Below are positions 1-8,913 of a stretch of 46,059 nucleotides of DNA, one piece after another; within the stretch, counting starts at the first letter, position 1; each line of letters opens with the position of its first letter. The stretch lies in NCBI GenBank assembly GCA_964480635.1, contig CAYZQE010000008.1:1-46059 (forward strand), read 5' to 3'. The translations under genes were made by a program, and so were the position numbers. This DNA comes from CAYZQE01 sp964480635 (GTDB lineage Bacteria; Pseudomonadota; Gammaproteobacteria; GCA-001735895). The notes under the pieces are model-generated. The model saw nothing but the letters and a program-made list of their open reading frames with translations. It was not told where the DNA came from and did no database searches.

Positions 1-75
1 CCTTAGTGCATCTATAATATGATAGCGATACAGTGAGCAAGCGGCAGTTTAAAAGTCTCTAAATTAGTTTTCAAA

Positions 76-789
76 TTATTTTTTTTCAACATTTTGTGGC
101 GCCATTATTTGCTCTAGAGTAAATCCTGTTAGGTCGTGAATGCTTCGCCATAAGTAGTAGAAGATAGCTAACATCATTATCATAGAAGGAATCGCAATCA
201 CGGGGTAACTCAGCAGTGTCATGCGCCCTAGTTCTTCGTTAAAAGCTTCAGTACCTGCTGGGCTGATAACTATCCATGTCGCGAGCACATAGTTCATAAC
301 CGATGAAAAGAAAAAGGTGCCTCCCAATAAATAAGTTGCTTTCATTAGGCGAGAATTTAACTCTGCACTTTGCCCTGTTTCGTTAAGCTTTTTCTCAATT
401 TTGTCAATATGCAAAACTTTAGGGTTATATAACAACGTTTTTATCAGTGGAAAACGCGTTTGAGTTGAAATAAGAACTGCAAGCCCAATGATGCCAGGTA
501 TAGCCGCTTCTTTTATGGCTAACCACTGAGTGTCCAGCTCGAATAAACCAATACCTCCCGTAAGCAACACACTGACTAAACCGAGCAAAGCAATGAAATT
601 TTTTTTTCTGAAACGAATTAATTCGTAGAGCCCCCAAATAAGAGGAAAAGAGAGCGCAATAATCAATGCACCCGAGGCGCCAAGATCGCTCTCACCGCTA
701 AATTTCATCAGGATGACTGATGGAATAACGATAGCAACTAGTAGGTCAACTAAAGGCTGTGGTTTATGTTCTGGAATACTTTTGTTCAT
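76..789 (-). CDS. VC0807-family integral membrane protein
   Basis: A 237-residue hydrophobic protein with about six predicted membrane segments: pairs near residues 12-60 and 65-110, and a second group near 150-225. The middle part (about 120-150) is a charged cytosolic loop. The pattern matches the uncharacterised VC0807 family, distantly similar to intracellular septation protein A; no catalytic motif is visible. The ATG start is supported by an AAGAGA Shine-Dalgarno about 8 bases upstream. It lies 23 bp downstream of a rhodanese lipoprotein on the same strand, so the two may be co-transcribed. Family assignment is from overall pattern; function is unknown. Confidence 0.7.
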   Translation of the reverse strand: MNKSIPEHKPQPLVDLLVAIVIPSVILMKFSGESDLGASGALIIALSFPLIWGLYELIRFRKKNFIALLGLVSVLLTGGIGLFELDTQWLAIKEAAIPGIIGLAVLISTQTRFPLIKTLLYNPKVLHIDKIEKKLNETGQSAELNSRLMKATYLLGGTFFFSSVMNYVLATWIVISPAGTEAFNEELGRMTLLSYPVIAIPSMIMMLAIFYYLWRSIHDLTGFTLEQIMAPQNVEKK

Positions 790-812
790 GTTAAATCTCT
801 TTTAATTTCTAG

Positions 813-1250
813 CTATATTCGAGGTCGAGTGACTTTGTTGCCATCTCGAATCCACGACTTAATGCCATTTTGCACATTATACACTTGAGTATAACCCATA
901 TTTTCAACCAAGTGACGAGCCAAAACATTGGTGCGATTACCCGTACGACAAATCAAGATAACCGGCTCATCTTTACTAATTTGCGAAGTAAAACTCGACA
1001 TAAAGTCTGGATTAATGCGGCCACCCGCATCAACAAAAGTAAGTAACTTGCTGCTTGCTACAACACCTGTTTCTCGCCATTCTTCAGGTCTTCGAATATC
1101 ATAAATGACTGCACCCTGTTGCAACATAGAATCTAGTTGCTGATTATTCAAGTTATTATACGGCGGTGGGTCGAAGCAAGCTGACAAGGACAATACCAGC
1201 ATTAGGATGGCAAAATTTCGCAAGCCTAAAGTGTGTTTTAATTGATTCAT
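813..1250 (-). CDS. Rhodanese-domain lipoprotein
   Basis: A 145-residue protein with a lipoprotein signal: a hydrophobic stretch at residues 12-24 ends in LSAC with the lipidated cysteine at 25. A single rhodanese domain follows (about 35-140), with the DIRRPEEW segment near 51-58 and the active-site loop CRTGNRT starting at Cys101. It is probably a membrane-anchored periplasmic sulfurtransferase or persulfide carrier. The family is known to transfer sulfane sulfur through the loop cysteine; the substrate here is unknown. It shares its strand with a small HPF-like gene upstream and a membrane protein downstream. Confidence 0.85.
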   Translation of the reverse strand: MNQLKHTLGLRNFAILMLVLSLSACFDPPPYNNLNNQQLDSMLQQGAVIYDIRRPEEWRETGVVASSKLLTFVDAGGRINPDFMSSFTSQISKDEPVILICRTGNRTNVLARHLVENMGYTQVYNVQNGIKSWIRDGNKVTRPRI

Positions 1251-1299
1251 AATGTATTTCTAGTTAAATAAAGGTTGACTCGAATAATGATTCAACAAG

Positions 1300-1623
1300 C
1301 TAATCATGGTTTCTGAGCAAAGAAATTTGTCGTTCAATCTTGCGTATTACGGTACGTTTGGCACGATCACAAGCGCGGTCGATAGCCACGTAAAGGTCTG
1401 TTTCGACATCTTCAATAACAACCTCAGGTAAGCCCGGTAGAATAACACAGATATGGCAACGTTTATCTTCCCCTCCTCGAGGGCCATTAATATCCGACAA
1501 ACGCATTTCAACTTTCTGAATGTTATCATTGCAACAACTAAGTGCGTAACTTAAACGGCGTTCGGCATACTGACGCAGAGCATCAGTTAGTATAAATTCA
1601 TGTGCCTGAATATCTATTTGCAT
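1300..1623 (-). CDS. HPF/RaiA-family ribosome-associated protein
   Basis: A 107-residue protein with the beta-alpha-beta-beta-beta-alpha pattern of the ribosome hibernation factor family. It begins with MQIDIQAHEF, has a central strand region ending in VVIEDVETDLYVAID, and finishes with a basic helix (RAKRTVIRKIERQ). The length fits the short HPF/YfiA type without the long dimerisation tail. Such proteins bind the 30S decoding region and silence ribosomes in stationary phase. Unlike classical hpf it is not beside rpoN here. Its several cysteines (CCNDN, KRCHIC, RACDRA) are unusual for the family. It is divergent from nhaR, sharing a 156-bp intergenic region. The exact subfamily is uncertain. 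Confidence 0.75.
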   Translation of the reverse strand: MQIDIQAHEFILTDALRQYAERRLSYALSCCNDNIQKVEMRLSDINGPRGGEDKRCHICVILPGLPEVVIEDVETDLYVAIDRACDRAKRTVIRKIERQISLLRNHD

Positions 1624-1677
1624 GCGTTCCTCTGTTTGTGTTCAACATTGTAAATTAATCTGCGTCAATAATAGATC

Positions 1678-1710
1678 AAACTTAATTACCTTGAAAAGTC
1701 GATTAAGTTT
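1678..1710. repeat. Inverted repeat in the hpf-like/nhaR intergenic region
   Basis: AAACTTAAT (1678-1686) and ATTAAGTTT (1702-1710) form a perfect 9-bp inverted repeat; with the flanking C-G pair the arms are 10 bp, separated by 15 bases. It sits between two divergent genes, about 70 bp upstream of nhaR. It could be an operator for NhaR autoregulation or for the small ribosome-associated protein gene. Being AT-rich, a chance occurrence cannot be excluded. Confidence 0.4.
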
Positions 1711-1779
1711 GTCATAATACTCGTAATTTACGAAGTAATAATAAAATCAAAAAACCAAATTTATATTCAGTATTAACAG

Positions 1780-2679
1780 ATGATTAATTACAAACATTTA
1801 CACTATTTTTGGGCGGTTGCACGAGAAGGTGGTGTAGCGCGCGCCAGTGAACGTTTGCACTTAACGCCACAAACGATCAGTGGGCAATTGAGTTTATTAG
1901 AAAGCCAACTTGGCGTCAGCCTGTTTAACCGCGTCGGTCGAAACCTTGAACTCACTGAAACTGGGCGATTGGTATTGAGTTATGCTGATGAAATTTTTTC
2001 ACTGGGCGGCGAATTAGAAGAAGTCGTGCAACAATCACCCGCTGGCCTCCCTCAACTATTTCGTGTCGGAGTGGTCGATGTATTACCTAAATCAATCGCA
2101 CATCGCATTCTTGCGCCCGCATTACAGATGAAAGAACCCATCCGCATGATTTGCCGTGAAGCAAGCTTAGACACATTATTAGCCGAACTTTCTATACACC
2201 GACTGGATTTAGTACTTGCGGATAGCCCAATACCTTCTACAGTGAGTACGAGAGGTTATAGTCACAAGTTAGGAGAATGCGATATCAGTTTTTTTGCCTC
2301 GTTTGAGTTAGAAAAAACATTAAAGGGCGATTTTCCTGCTTGTATGAATGGAGCACCTTTATTACTACCTGGTAGCGGCACTCAATTACGCTCTGGTATC
2401 GACAAATGGCTAGATAAAAATCGTTTAAAACCTAATGTTATTGCTGAGTTTGAAGATAGCGCTCTTATGAAAGCTTTTGGTCAAAGTGGTGCAGGAATTT
2501 TTATTGCTCCTTCGGCCATTGAAAATGAAATGCAACAACAATATAACGCAAAAGTAGTTGGCCGTATTGCAAGTGTCAAAGAGCATTTTTACGCTATCTC
2601 GGTTGAACGCAAAATTTCTCACCCAATTGTTGCTGAAGTGATTGAAATAGCACGAAATACTTTATTTTCAAAAACATAA
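1780..2679 (+). CDS. nhaR: LysR-family transcriptional activator NhaR
   Basis: A 299-residue LysR-type regulator. The N-terminal winged helix-turn-helix (about residues 1-60) reads like NhaR, with INYKHLHYFWAV and LTPQTISGQL, and the C-terminal effector domain keeps the NhaR-like segments ECDISFFA and FEDSALMKAFGQSG. In Escherichia coli NhaR activates nhaA in response to Na+. Here it lies 122 bp upstream of, and in the same direction as, an Mrp Na+/H+ antiporter operon, which suggests that mrp is its target. The ATG at 1780 matches the family start; the Shine-Dalgarno is weak. Confidence 0.9.
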   Translation: MINYKHLHYFWAVAREGGVARASERLHLTPQTISGQLSLLESQLGVSLFNRVGRNLELTETGRLVLSYADEIFSLGGELEEVVQQSPAGLPQLFRVGVVDVLPKSIAHRILAPALQMKEPIRMICREASLDTLLAELSIHRLDLVLADSPIPSTVSTRGYSHKLGECDISFFASFELEKTLKGDFPACMNGAPLLLPGSGTQLRSGIDKWLDKNRLKPNVIAEFEDSALMKAFGQSGAGIFIAPSAIENEMQQQYNAKVVGRIASVKEHFYAISVERKISHPIVAEVIEIARNTLFSKT

Positions 2680-2778
2680 TCTGATAAATGTTTTTTTTCA
2701 GCTAGAAACTACTTTATGATACCCCACTTTTTTATACATTTACTAAAACATACTTCATTTTTAGAGGTACAATTAATA

Positions 2779-2802
2779 ATGACAAACGGATTAACTTGCT
2801 GA
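2779..2802 (+). CDS. Possible 7-codon leader peptide of the mrp operon
   Basis: A minute reading frame encodes MTNGLTC and stops with TGA at 2800-2802, overlapping the mrpA start as TGATG. The only convincing Shine-Dalgarno in this region (AGAGG at 2763-2767) lies 11 bases before this ATG rather than before mrpA. That arrangement suggests translational coupling, with ribosomes finishing the leader restarting at mrpA. It is too short to be tested by composition, so this is an inference from spacing alone. Confidence 0.35.
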   Translation: MTNGLTC

Positions 2803-5624
2803 TGTTTTTAGATTACAACTTACCCATTGCTGCACTTTTACCTTTTGTAGCGGCTATTTTTGCTGCTTGGTCATCCTCCTTTAATCGTTTAGCTTCGGCA
2901 TGGGTAGCCGCCATTGCTACTATTCTTTCACTACTTTTCCTAGCGCCTTCTATGGCAATGGTATTCGCTGGTGATACCTTAATTCAAAGCTGGTCTTGGA
3001 TACCGGCTATCGGCTTGCAGTTTGCTTTTCGCTTAGATGGTTTGGCACTGCTCTTTGCGATTTTGATTTTGGGCATTGGTTTATTGGTCATCATCTATGC
3101 GCGCTACTATCTTGCTGCAAAAGATTGTATGGGTCGATTTTTTGCCTATTTGCTTATGTTTATGGGGTCTATGCTCGGCATAGTGCTTTCTGAAAACTTA
3201 ATCCAACTGGTTATCTTTTGGGAACTCACCTCGCTGTCTTCTTACTTGCTTATTAGCTATTGGCAGCACCGAGAAGATGCGCGTGAAGGCTCTTTGATGG
3301 CATTGGTGATTACTGGCGGCGGCGGTTTAGCCTTATTGGCTGGCGTGTTAATGCTGGGTCATGTGGTTGGCAGTTATAACCTAACAGACGTATTAGTCGC
3401 AGGCGATTTAGTGCGCTCACATGAACTTTATATGCCCATTTTGCTATTAATTTTGGTAGGTGTTTTTACTAAATCAGCACAATTCCCATTCCATTTTTGG
3501 TTGCCTCATGCCATGGCTGCACCAACGCCAGTGTCAGCATATTTGCATTCTGCGACTATGGTTAAAGCCGGTATTTTCTTATTAGCGCGGTTTTTCCCAG
3601 TGTTATCTGGTACGCCTGAATGGAGTATTTTGGTCGGTGGAGCCGGTTTAATTACACTAATACTTGGCGCTTATATGGCGTTATTTAAACATGATTTAAA
3701 AGGCTTGCTCGCGTACTCGACCATCAGCCATTTAGGGCTTATTACACTATTGTTTGGATTCGGCACACATATGGCGGCAGTCGCTGCTATTTTTCACATC
3801 ATTAACCATGCGACGTTTAAAGCATCGTTATTTATGGTGGCGGGCATTATCGATCACGAAACTGGCACCCGTGACATGCGCAAGATCAATGGACTGTTCA
3901 AATATATGCCCCATACTGCCATTTTGGCGATGATTGCGGCATCGGCCATGGCTGGCGTGCCTTTATTAAATGGCTTTCTAAGCAAAGAAATGTTCTTTGA
4001 ACAAGCTTTGATTTATGCCGATGCGAATCCACTGGTTTGGATGGTTCCCATTCTGGTCACGATAGCGGCTATTTTCTCCGTTGCTTACTCCTTACGCTTT
4101 ATTCACGATGTGTTTTTTAATGGTGAGCCTGTAGACCTCCCTAAAACACCGCATGAACCCCCTCGGTTTATGAAAATCCCTGTTGATTTATTGGTATTAA
4201 TTTGCCTCGCAGTCGGTATTGTCCCTGCGTTTACCATAGCACCTATTTTAGCCGTGGCTGTTGCAGGCACATTGCAGGCAGCACCACCTGAATACAGCTT
4301 GGCTATTTGGCACGGCCTTAATATTCCCTTATTAATGAGTTTTATTGCTTTGTTTATGGGTGTGGTTGTCTATGTATATCGCAAACATTTATTTAATTGG
4401 TACGATCATCGAATGGCTCATTTAGATGCGCGCATTATTTATCGTTTTGTGATGGATAATTTAACAGCTTTGTCTATCGTCATAACACGTGGTTTTGATA
4501 AGGGTTCATTACAACATGCCGTGGCTTGGATGATATCGGCGGCCATTTTCGCAGGAATTGTGGGCTTTATGACCGTGTCAGCACCGCTATTTGGCGAAAG
4601 AGAGCTACTACCCGTCGATGGCGTGAGCGTGGTCGCTGCGATTGTACTAATGATGGCCAGTGTGTTCACCGTAGTGTTGCATAGGCAGCGCTTAGTTGCA
4701 TTGGTTTTTATGGGCGTTATCGGCTTAATTACGGCACTTGTTTTTGTTAAGTTTTCTGCCCCCGATTTAGCACTGACACAGCTATCCGTCGAAATTGTAA
4801 CCATTGTACTTTTATTATTAGCCTTATATTACTTGCCACAAAGCAGCCCTAAAGAAAGCAGCCCTTCACGTATTGCCAGAGATGTTACGCTATCACTTTT
4901 AGCGGGAATAGGCGTGGTGATTTTATCTATGGCTGTAATGACACGAGAATTTTCATCCATCTCTGCGTTCTTTTTAGCTAACTCAGTGCCTGGCGGTGGC
5001 GGTACGAATGTCGTTAATGTCATTTTGGTCGATTTTCGTGGTACTGATACCTTAGGTGAAATTGTAGTGTTAGCGCTCGCTGGGTTAGGTATTTTTGCCT
5101 TGTTACAGGGCTTAAAACTAAATGCACCGAAAACAAACACTCATGGTTTATCGTGGAATAATGATCCGCACCCTGAAATTATGCAAACCTTAACTCGTCT
5201 GTTATTTCCGTTAATGTTAATGGTAGCTGTATTTGTTTTTATTCGAGGACATAACTTACCAGGTGGTGGCTTTATTGCGGGACTCATTACCGCAGTGGCA
5301 TTAATTGTACAATACTTGTCCAATGGCATCGCATGGACAGCGCAGCGTTTAAAAGTCGATATGCATCTCGTCATTGGTGTTGGTTTGTTAATAGCCACCC
5401 TCACCGGTTTAGTATCACTCGGCTTAGGCTTCCCATTTATGACCACAACATTTACTTATCTCACATGGCCAGTGGTTGGCAAATTTGAAGTAGCCAGTGC
5501 CGTTGCCTTTGATTTAGGTGTTTTTCTGGTCGTGGTTGGAGCGACAGTGATGAGTTTAGTGCAGTTAGGCAAGTTAAGTGATGCATCACATCATCAAGAT
5601 AACAGTCAGCAGGAGACAGTATAA
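2802..5624 (+). CDS. mrpA: Mrp Na+/H+ antiporter subunit A (fused A/B)
   Basis: A polytopic protein of about 940 residues related to NuoL. The N-terminal proton-translocating antiporter domain (about 120-410) has the conserved FWELTSLSSYLLI glutamate helix and the FTKSAQFPFHFWLPHAM lysine region. The C-terminal extension contains the MrpA-specific helices and, from about residue 790, an MnhB-like domain (LLFPLMLMVAVFVF, GHNLPGGGFIAGL). So subunits A and B are one polypeptide, as in six-gene group-2 Mrp operons. I choose ATG 2802 (MFLDYN) over the in-frame TTG at 2796, which lacks its own Shine-Dalgarno. It overlaps mrpC by one base. Confidence 0.93.
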   Translation: MFLDYNLPIAALLPFVAAIFAAWSSSFNRLASAWVAAIATILSLLFLAPSMAMVFAGDTLIQSWSWIPAIGLQFAFRLDGLALLFAILILGIGLLVIIYARYYLAAKDCMGRFFAYLLMFMGSMLGIVLSENLIQLVIFWELTSLSSYLLISYWQHREDAREGSLMALVITGGGGLALLAGVLMLGHVVGSYNLTDVLVAGDLVRSHELYMPILLLILVGVFTKSAQFPFHFWLPHAMAAPTPVSAYLHSATMVKAGIFLLARFFPVLSGTPEWSILVGGAGLITLILGAYMALFKHDLKGLLAYSTISHLGLITLLFGFGTHMAAVAAIFHIINHATFKASLFMVAGIIDHETGTRDMRKINGLFKYMPHTAILAMIAASAMAGVPLLNGFLSKEMFFEQALIYADANPLVWMVPILVTIAAIFSVAYSLRFIHDVFFNGEPVDLPKTPHEPPRFMKIPVDLLVLICLAVGIVPAFTIAPILAVAVAGTLQAAPPEYSLAIWHGLNIPLLMSFIALFMGVVVYVYRKHLFNWYDHRMAHLDARIIYRFVMDNLTALSIVITRGFDKGSLQHAVAWMISAAIFAGIVGFMTVSAPLFGERELLPVDGVSVVAAIVLMMASVFTVVLHRQRLVALVFMGVIGLITALVFVKFSAPDLALTQLSVEIVTIVLLLLALYYLPQSSPKESSPSRIARDVTLSLLAGIGVVILSMAVMTREFSSISAFFLANSVPGGGGTNVVNVILVDFRGTDTLGEIVVLALAGLGIFALLQGLKLNAPKTNTHGLSWNNDPHPEIMQTLTRLLFPLMLMVAVFVFIRGHNLPGGGFIAGLITAVALIVQYLSNGIAWTAQRLKVDMHLVIGVGLLIATLTGLVSLGLGFPFMTTTFTYLTWPVVGKFEVASAVAFDLGVFLVVVGATVMSLVQLGKLSDASHHQDNSQQETV

Positions 5625-6001
5625 TGGAATGGCTTATTGCGTTGGTGATTGGTGTGTTAACGGCAAGCGGGGTTTTTTTAACCCTACGTGCGCGAACCTT
5701 TCCTGTGGTTTTAGGGCTGACTTTATTAGCCTATGGCGTGAATTTATTTTTGTTTGTTATGGGGCGTTTGAGCATTGGGCAGCCGGTTATTATAGATGCC
5801 AGCGCCAGTGGCTATAGTGATCCGTTGCCTCAGGCGCTGGTATTAACGGCCATTGTTATTGCTTTTGGTATGACTGCCTTTTTAATTGTTTTGGCATTGA
5901 AAGCTAGGTGTGAGCTAAAGAGTGATCACGTTGATGGTGACATATCGGATAGCGATATTGACCATCCACAAAAGCCCAGTCAAACGGGAGCTAATCTATG
6001 A
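5624..6001 (+). CDS. mrpC: Mrp antiporter subunit C
   Basis: A 125-residue protein homologous to NuoK. Three membrane segments are visible (about 3-22, 28-50 and 69-95), including the TLLAYGVNLFLF helix and the family hallmark DPLPQALVLTAIVI. The hydrophilic, acidic tail (100-125) is normal for this subunit. It forms part of the hetero-oligomeric Na+/H+ antiporter membrane arm. The start overlaps the mrpA stop by one base and the end overlaps mrpD by four (ATGA), so translation is probably coupled. Confidence 0.93.
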   Translation: MEWLIALVIGVLTASGVFLTLRARTFPVVLGLTLLAYGVNLFLFVMGRLSIGQPVIIDASASGYSDPLPQALVLTAIVIAFGMTAFLIVLALKARCELKSDHVDGDISDSDIDHPQKPSQTGANL

Positions 6002-7560
6002 CTCACTTAATGGCGATGCCAGTATTTTTACCATTGATAGCTGGGTTCATCATACTGTTATTGGGTACTCGCGGAATAGCACTACAAAGAATCATCAATC
6101 TATTAGCATTAGTGGCTTTAGTTTTAATCACGACCAGTTTACTGAATCAAGCAGCAACCAGTGGGCACCAGATCTATTTGTTGGGTAATTGGCAAGCCCC
6201 TTTTGGCATTGTCTTAGTGCTAGACCGACTGTCTGCCTTTATGATATTGATTACATCTTTGTTGGCTCTGGCGGCTTTAATTTATGCTATTGCCACCGAC
6301 ACTGATAAAAAAGGCGCTCATTTTCATGTGCTATTTCAGTTACTGTTATTTGGCCTTAATGGTGCCTTTTTAACGGGCGATGTGTTTAATTTATTTGTTT
6401 TTTTTGAAGTATTACTATTGGCCTCTTATGGCCTATTGTTACATGGTGGAGGACGTAATCGCACCAAAGCGGGGCTACATTACGTTGTTCTTAACTTAGT
6501 CAGTGCCACCTTGTTTTTGTTCGCTGTGGGAACGCTCTATGGCATATTAGGCACGTTAAATATTGCCGATATGGCCGCTAAAGTTGCACAATTACCCGAA
6601 CAAGATAGTGCCATTGTCGCCGCCGCTGGTTTGTTATTGTTATTGGTTTTTGGCACCAAGGCCGCCATGTTCCCTCTCTATTTATGGATGCCGATTGCTT
6701 ATACGCATACCTCGGCAGCCGTAGCTGCACTGTTTGCCATTATGACTAAAGTGGGCATTTATGCCATTATTCGAGTCCATGGCACAATCTTTGGTGATAC
6801 CGCTGGCAGTTTGGCTTATTATTATATGCCTTGGCTATTGGGTCTTGGCTTATTGACGTTATTGCTGGCTGCGTTGGGTGTTATGGCCGCTAGAGGGTTG
6901 CGTGAACAAGTAGCCTATTTAGTGTTGGCTTCGGTTGCTACTTTATTAGTGGCGGTTAGTATCAACAACCCGATGGCACTCAGTGCGAGTCTTTATTATT
7001 TACTGCATTCAACGATGATTGCCGGCGGCATGTTTCTGCTTGCTGATATTATCTCTCGTGGTCGTGGCCAATATGCAGACCGCTTTGAAAGCGCCCATGC
7101 CATGCCAAAAGCTATTTTAATTGGCTCCTTATTTATGTTTGCAGCCGTTGCTATGACTGGCATGCCACCGTTGTCAGGTTTTTTTGGTAAGGTTCTTATT
7201 TTAAGTGCATCACTTGAACATGCGTGGTCAGCTTGGATTTTTAGCATCGTATTAGTCTCTGGGTTCATCATGATTGTCAGCATGGCACGCACTGGCTCAC
7301 TGTTATTTTATCAAGTAAAGTCCGAAGAGGATGCCGATAAACCAATAAGCACCACCCCTCATAAAGACATTGTTGTTCAACCCGCGAACCGCACATCCCT
7401 TTTAGTGGTGATGGCACTGTTTATGACAAGCCCCCTATTAGTCCTATTTGCCCAGCCCATTACCGCATTTACCGAATCAATGGCCAAGCAGCAGTTGAAT
7501 ACAAAGAGCTATATTACAGCGGTACTGTCTGCCACGCCGGTCATACGAGGAAAACAATAA
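5998..7560 (+). CDS. mrpD: Mrp antiporter subunit D
   Basis: A 520-residue polytopic protein of the NuoM/NuoN-like proton-translocating family. The key helix FVFFEVLLLASYGLLL carries the conserved glutamate, and the segment GTKAAMFPLYLWMPIAYTHT carries the conserved lysine and the broken-helix region; a further MTKVGIYAIIRVHG segment follows. With MrpA it forms the proton pathway of the complex. It sits between mrpC and mrpE with overlaps of four and one bases. The hydrophilic region near residues 440-460 is a loop before the last membrane helix. Confidence 0.93.
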   Translation: MTHLMAMPVFLPLIAGFIILLLGTRGIALQRIINLLALVALVLITTSLLNQAATSGHQIYLLGNWQAPFGIVLVLDRLSAFMILITSLLALAALIYAIATDTDKKGAHFHVLFQLLLFGLNGAFLTGDVFNLFVFFEVLLLASYGLLLHGGGRNRTKAGLHYVVLNLVSATLFLFAVGTLYGILGTLNIADMAAKVAQLPEQDSAIVAAAGLLLLLVFGTKAAMFPLYLWMPIAYTHTSAAVAALFAIMTKVGIYAIIRVHGTIFGDTAGSLAYYYMPWLLGLGLLTLLLAALGVMAARGLREQVAYLVLASVATLLVAVSINNPMALSASLYYLLHSTMIAGGMFLLADIISRGRGQYADRFESAHAMPKAILIGSLFMFAAVAMTGMPPLSGFFGKVLILSASLEHAWSAWIFSIVLVSGFIMIVSMARTGSLLFYQVKSEEDADKPISTTPHKDIVVQPANRTSLLVVMALFMTSPLLVLFAQPITAFTESMAKQQLNTKSYITAVLSATPVIRGKQ

Positions 7561-8066
7561 TGTTGTCACCATGGTTGAATAAACTATTCCCCCATCCTTT
7601 GCTCACCACAGCATTATGGGGTTTTTGGCTGCTGTTAAATAACACTATTGCCGCAGGGCATGTGGTGTTAGGACTTATTATTGCCATTTTAATCCCTTTT
7701 ATGACTTCTTCTTTTTGGCCTGAAAAAGTTCGCATCAGAACGCCGCTTAGATTAGTGCAGTTTTCATTCATTGTGTTATGGGATATTGTCATCGCCAATA
7801 TGATGGTAGCTAAGCTTATTTTAGGTAAAAACGACGACTTAAATCCTGCTTTTTTTTATGTAGACCTTGATATTAAAACCTCATTAGGCATTAGTATCTT
7901 AGCCAATACCATCTCGTTAACACCTGGCACTGTGTCATGTGAATTAACGCAAGATCGTAGCCAATTGTTGGTGCATGCACTGCATGTAGACGATATCAAT
8001 GAGGTTATTACACTAATAAAGCAGCGTTACGAAAAACCATTAATAGAGGTATTTACATCATGTTAG
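7560..8066 (+). CDS. mrpE: Mrp antiporter subunit E
   Basis: A 168-residue protein with two or three N-terminal membrane helices (about 15-70) and a cytosolic C-terminal domain. The conserved MrpE segments are present: PLRLVQFSFIVLWDIVIAN followed by NTISLTPGTVSCEL and LLVHALHVDD. MrpE is needed for stable assembly and full activity of the complex. The start overlaps the mrpD stop by one base and its end overlaps mrpF by seven. Confidence 0.92.
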   Translation: MLSPWLNKLFPHPLLTTALWGFWLLLNNTIAAGHVVLGLIIAILIPFMTSSFWPEKVRIRTPLRLVQFSFIVLWDIVIANMMVAKLILGKNDDLNPAFFYVDLDIKTSLGISILANTISLTPGTVSCELTQDRSQLLVHALHVDDINEVITLIKQRYEKPLIEVFTSC

Positions 8067-8329
8067 AGACTGTTTTACCCATTGCCTTTGGCATTTTAAG
8101 TTTATCCATTTTGCTAAGCTTTATGCGCTTAATAAAAGGCCCCAGTCTAGCGGATAGAATTCTTGCCTTAGATACGCTTTATATTAATGCGATTGCATTG
8201 GTTATTCTGTTAGGGCTTCATTTAAACAGTGCGCACTACTTTGAAGCGGCTTTATTAATCGCAGTCATGGGGTTTGTTGGTACCATTGGTCTCAGTAAAT
8301 ACTTGTTACGCGGCGATATAATGGAATAA
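8060..8329 (+). CDS. mrpF: Mrp antiporter subunit F
   Basis: An 89-residue protein with three hydrophobic helices and the MrpF signature RLIKGPSLADRILALDTL at about residues 23-40, followed by EAALLIAVMGFVGTIGLSKYLLRGD. This subunit is required for the Mrp complex; related bacterial homologues have been linked to Na+/cholate efflux. The overlap with mrpE (ATGTTAG) points to coupled translation. Length is typical of the family. Confidence 0.93.
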   Translation: MLETVLPIAFGILSLSILLSFMRLIKGPSLADRILALDTLYINAIALVILLGLHLNSAHYFEAALLIAVMGFVGTIGLSKYLLRGDIME

Positions 8330-8366
8330 CCTGAGAATAAAATAATGATATTAATGGAGCAAATTC

Positions 8367-8696
8367 ATGCTTGACTTGATTTTAGCAGGACTCGTTTTAA
8401 TGGGTGCCTTTTTTACCCTGGTCGGTTCGATCGGATTATATAAACTACCTGATTTTTATATGCGCTTACATGGCCCAACCAAAGCCACTACATTAGGGGT
8501 TGGTTCTATTTTAATAGCCTCTATGCTGTATTTTAGTTTTAATGTGGAGCATGCCAGCCTGCATGAAATTTTAGTCGCTATCTTTTTGTTCATTACAGCC
8601 CCAGTGAGCGCGCACTTAATGGCAAAAGCGGCTTTGCATGTTAATACTAAACAAGTGGCTCGAACTCGTAGCGATGCGCTAACAACAAAAAAATAA
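8367..8696 (+). CDS. mrpG: Mrp antiporter subunit G
   Basis: A 109-residue protein with three membrane segments and the MrpG hallmarks GSIGLYKLPDFYMRLHGPTKATTLGV (about 22-48) and LFITAPVSAHLMAKAA. It completes the set A(B)CDEFG. A 37-bp gap after mrpF contains a clear TGGAG Shine-Dalgarno, about 9 bases before ATG 8367. It is the last gene of the operon; no strong hairpin terminator is evident in the next 200 bp. Confidence 0.93.
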   Translation: MLDLILAGLVLMGAFFTLVGSIGLYKLPDFYMRLHGPTKATTLGVGSILIASMLYFSFNVEHASLHEILVAIFLFITAPVSAHLMAKAALHVNTKQVARTRSDALTTKK

Positions 8697-8868
8697 ACTA
8701 TCTCAGTCACATTTATTAAATTGAAAATAAATTGAATGGTTTTTAGCTTTACCTGCTTTGCTATTTTAATGACTGATTGCTGCTAATCGCATAGTAACGG
8801 CTAGAGGTCTGGACACATAAAAGCGTAATGATACTTTAGAGCAAACCGTTATTGGGTGTCTATTTTAG

Positions 8869-8885
8869 GTCATATTAAATATGAC
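8869..8885. repeat. 17-bp palindrome between mrpG and metH
   Basis: GTCATATT and AATATGAC flank a central A, giving a perfect palindrome with 8-bp arms. It lies 28 bp beyond the metH stop and 170 bp beyond mrpG, two genes that converge here. The hairpin is AT-rich and is not followed by a clean T run in either direction, so it is at best a weak terminator; a protein-binding site is also possible. Confidence 0.35.
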
Positions 8886-8913
8886 ATTAAGACAGCGTGC
8901 TTGGTATTCGCTA

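Noticed and set aside
2796..2801. TTG/CTG codons giving mrpA two extra N-terminal residues
   Set aside because: ATG 2802 forms the TGATG junction with the leader frame, and no Shine-Dalgarno favours the TTG.
4439..5446. Three long minus-strand open frames inside mrpA (4439-4804, 4829-5140, 5141-5446)
   Set aside because: They lie antisense to the strongly supported mrpA membrane protein, are rich in Thr, Pro and Lys as expected of shadows, and show no known domain.
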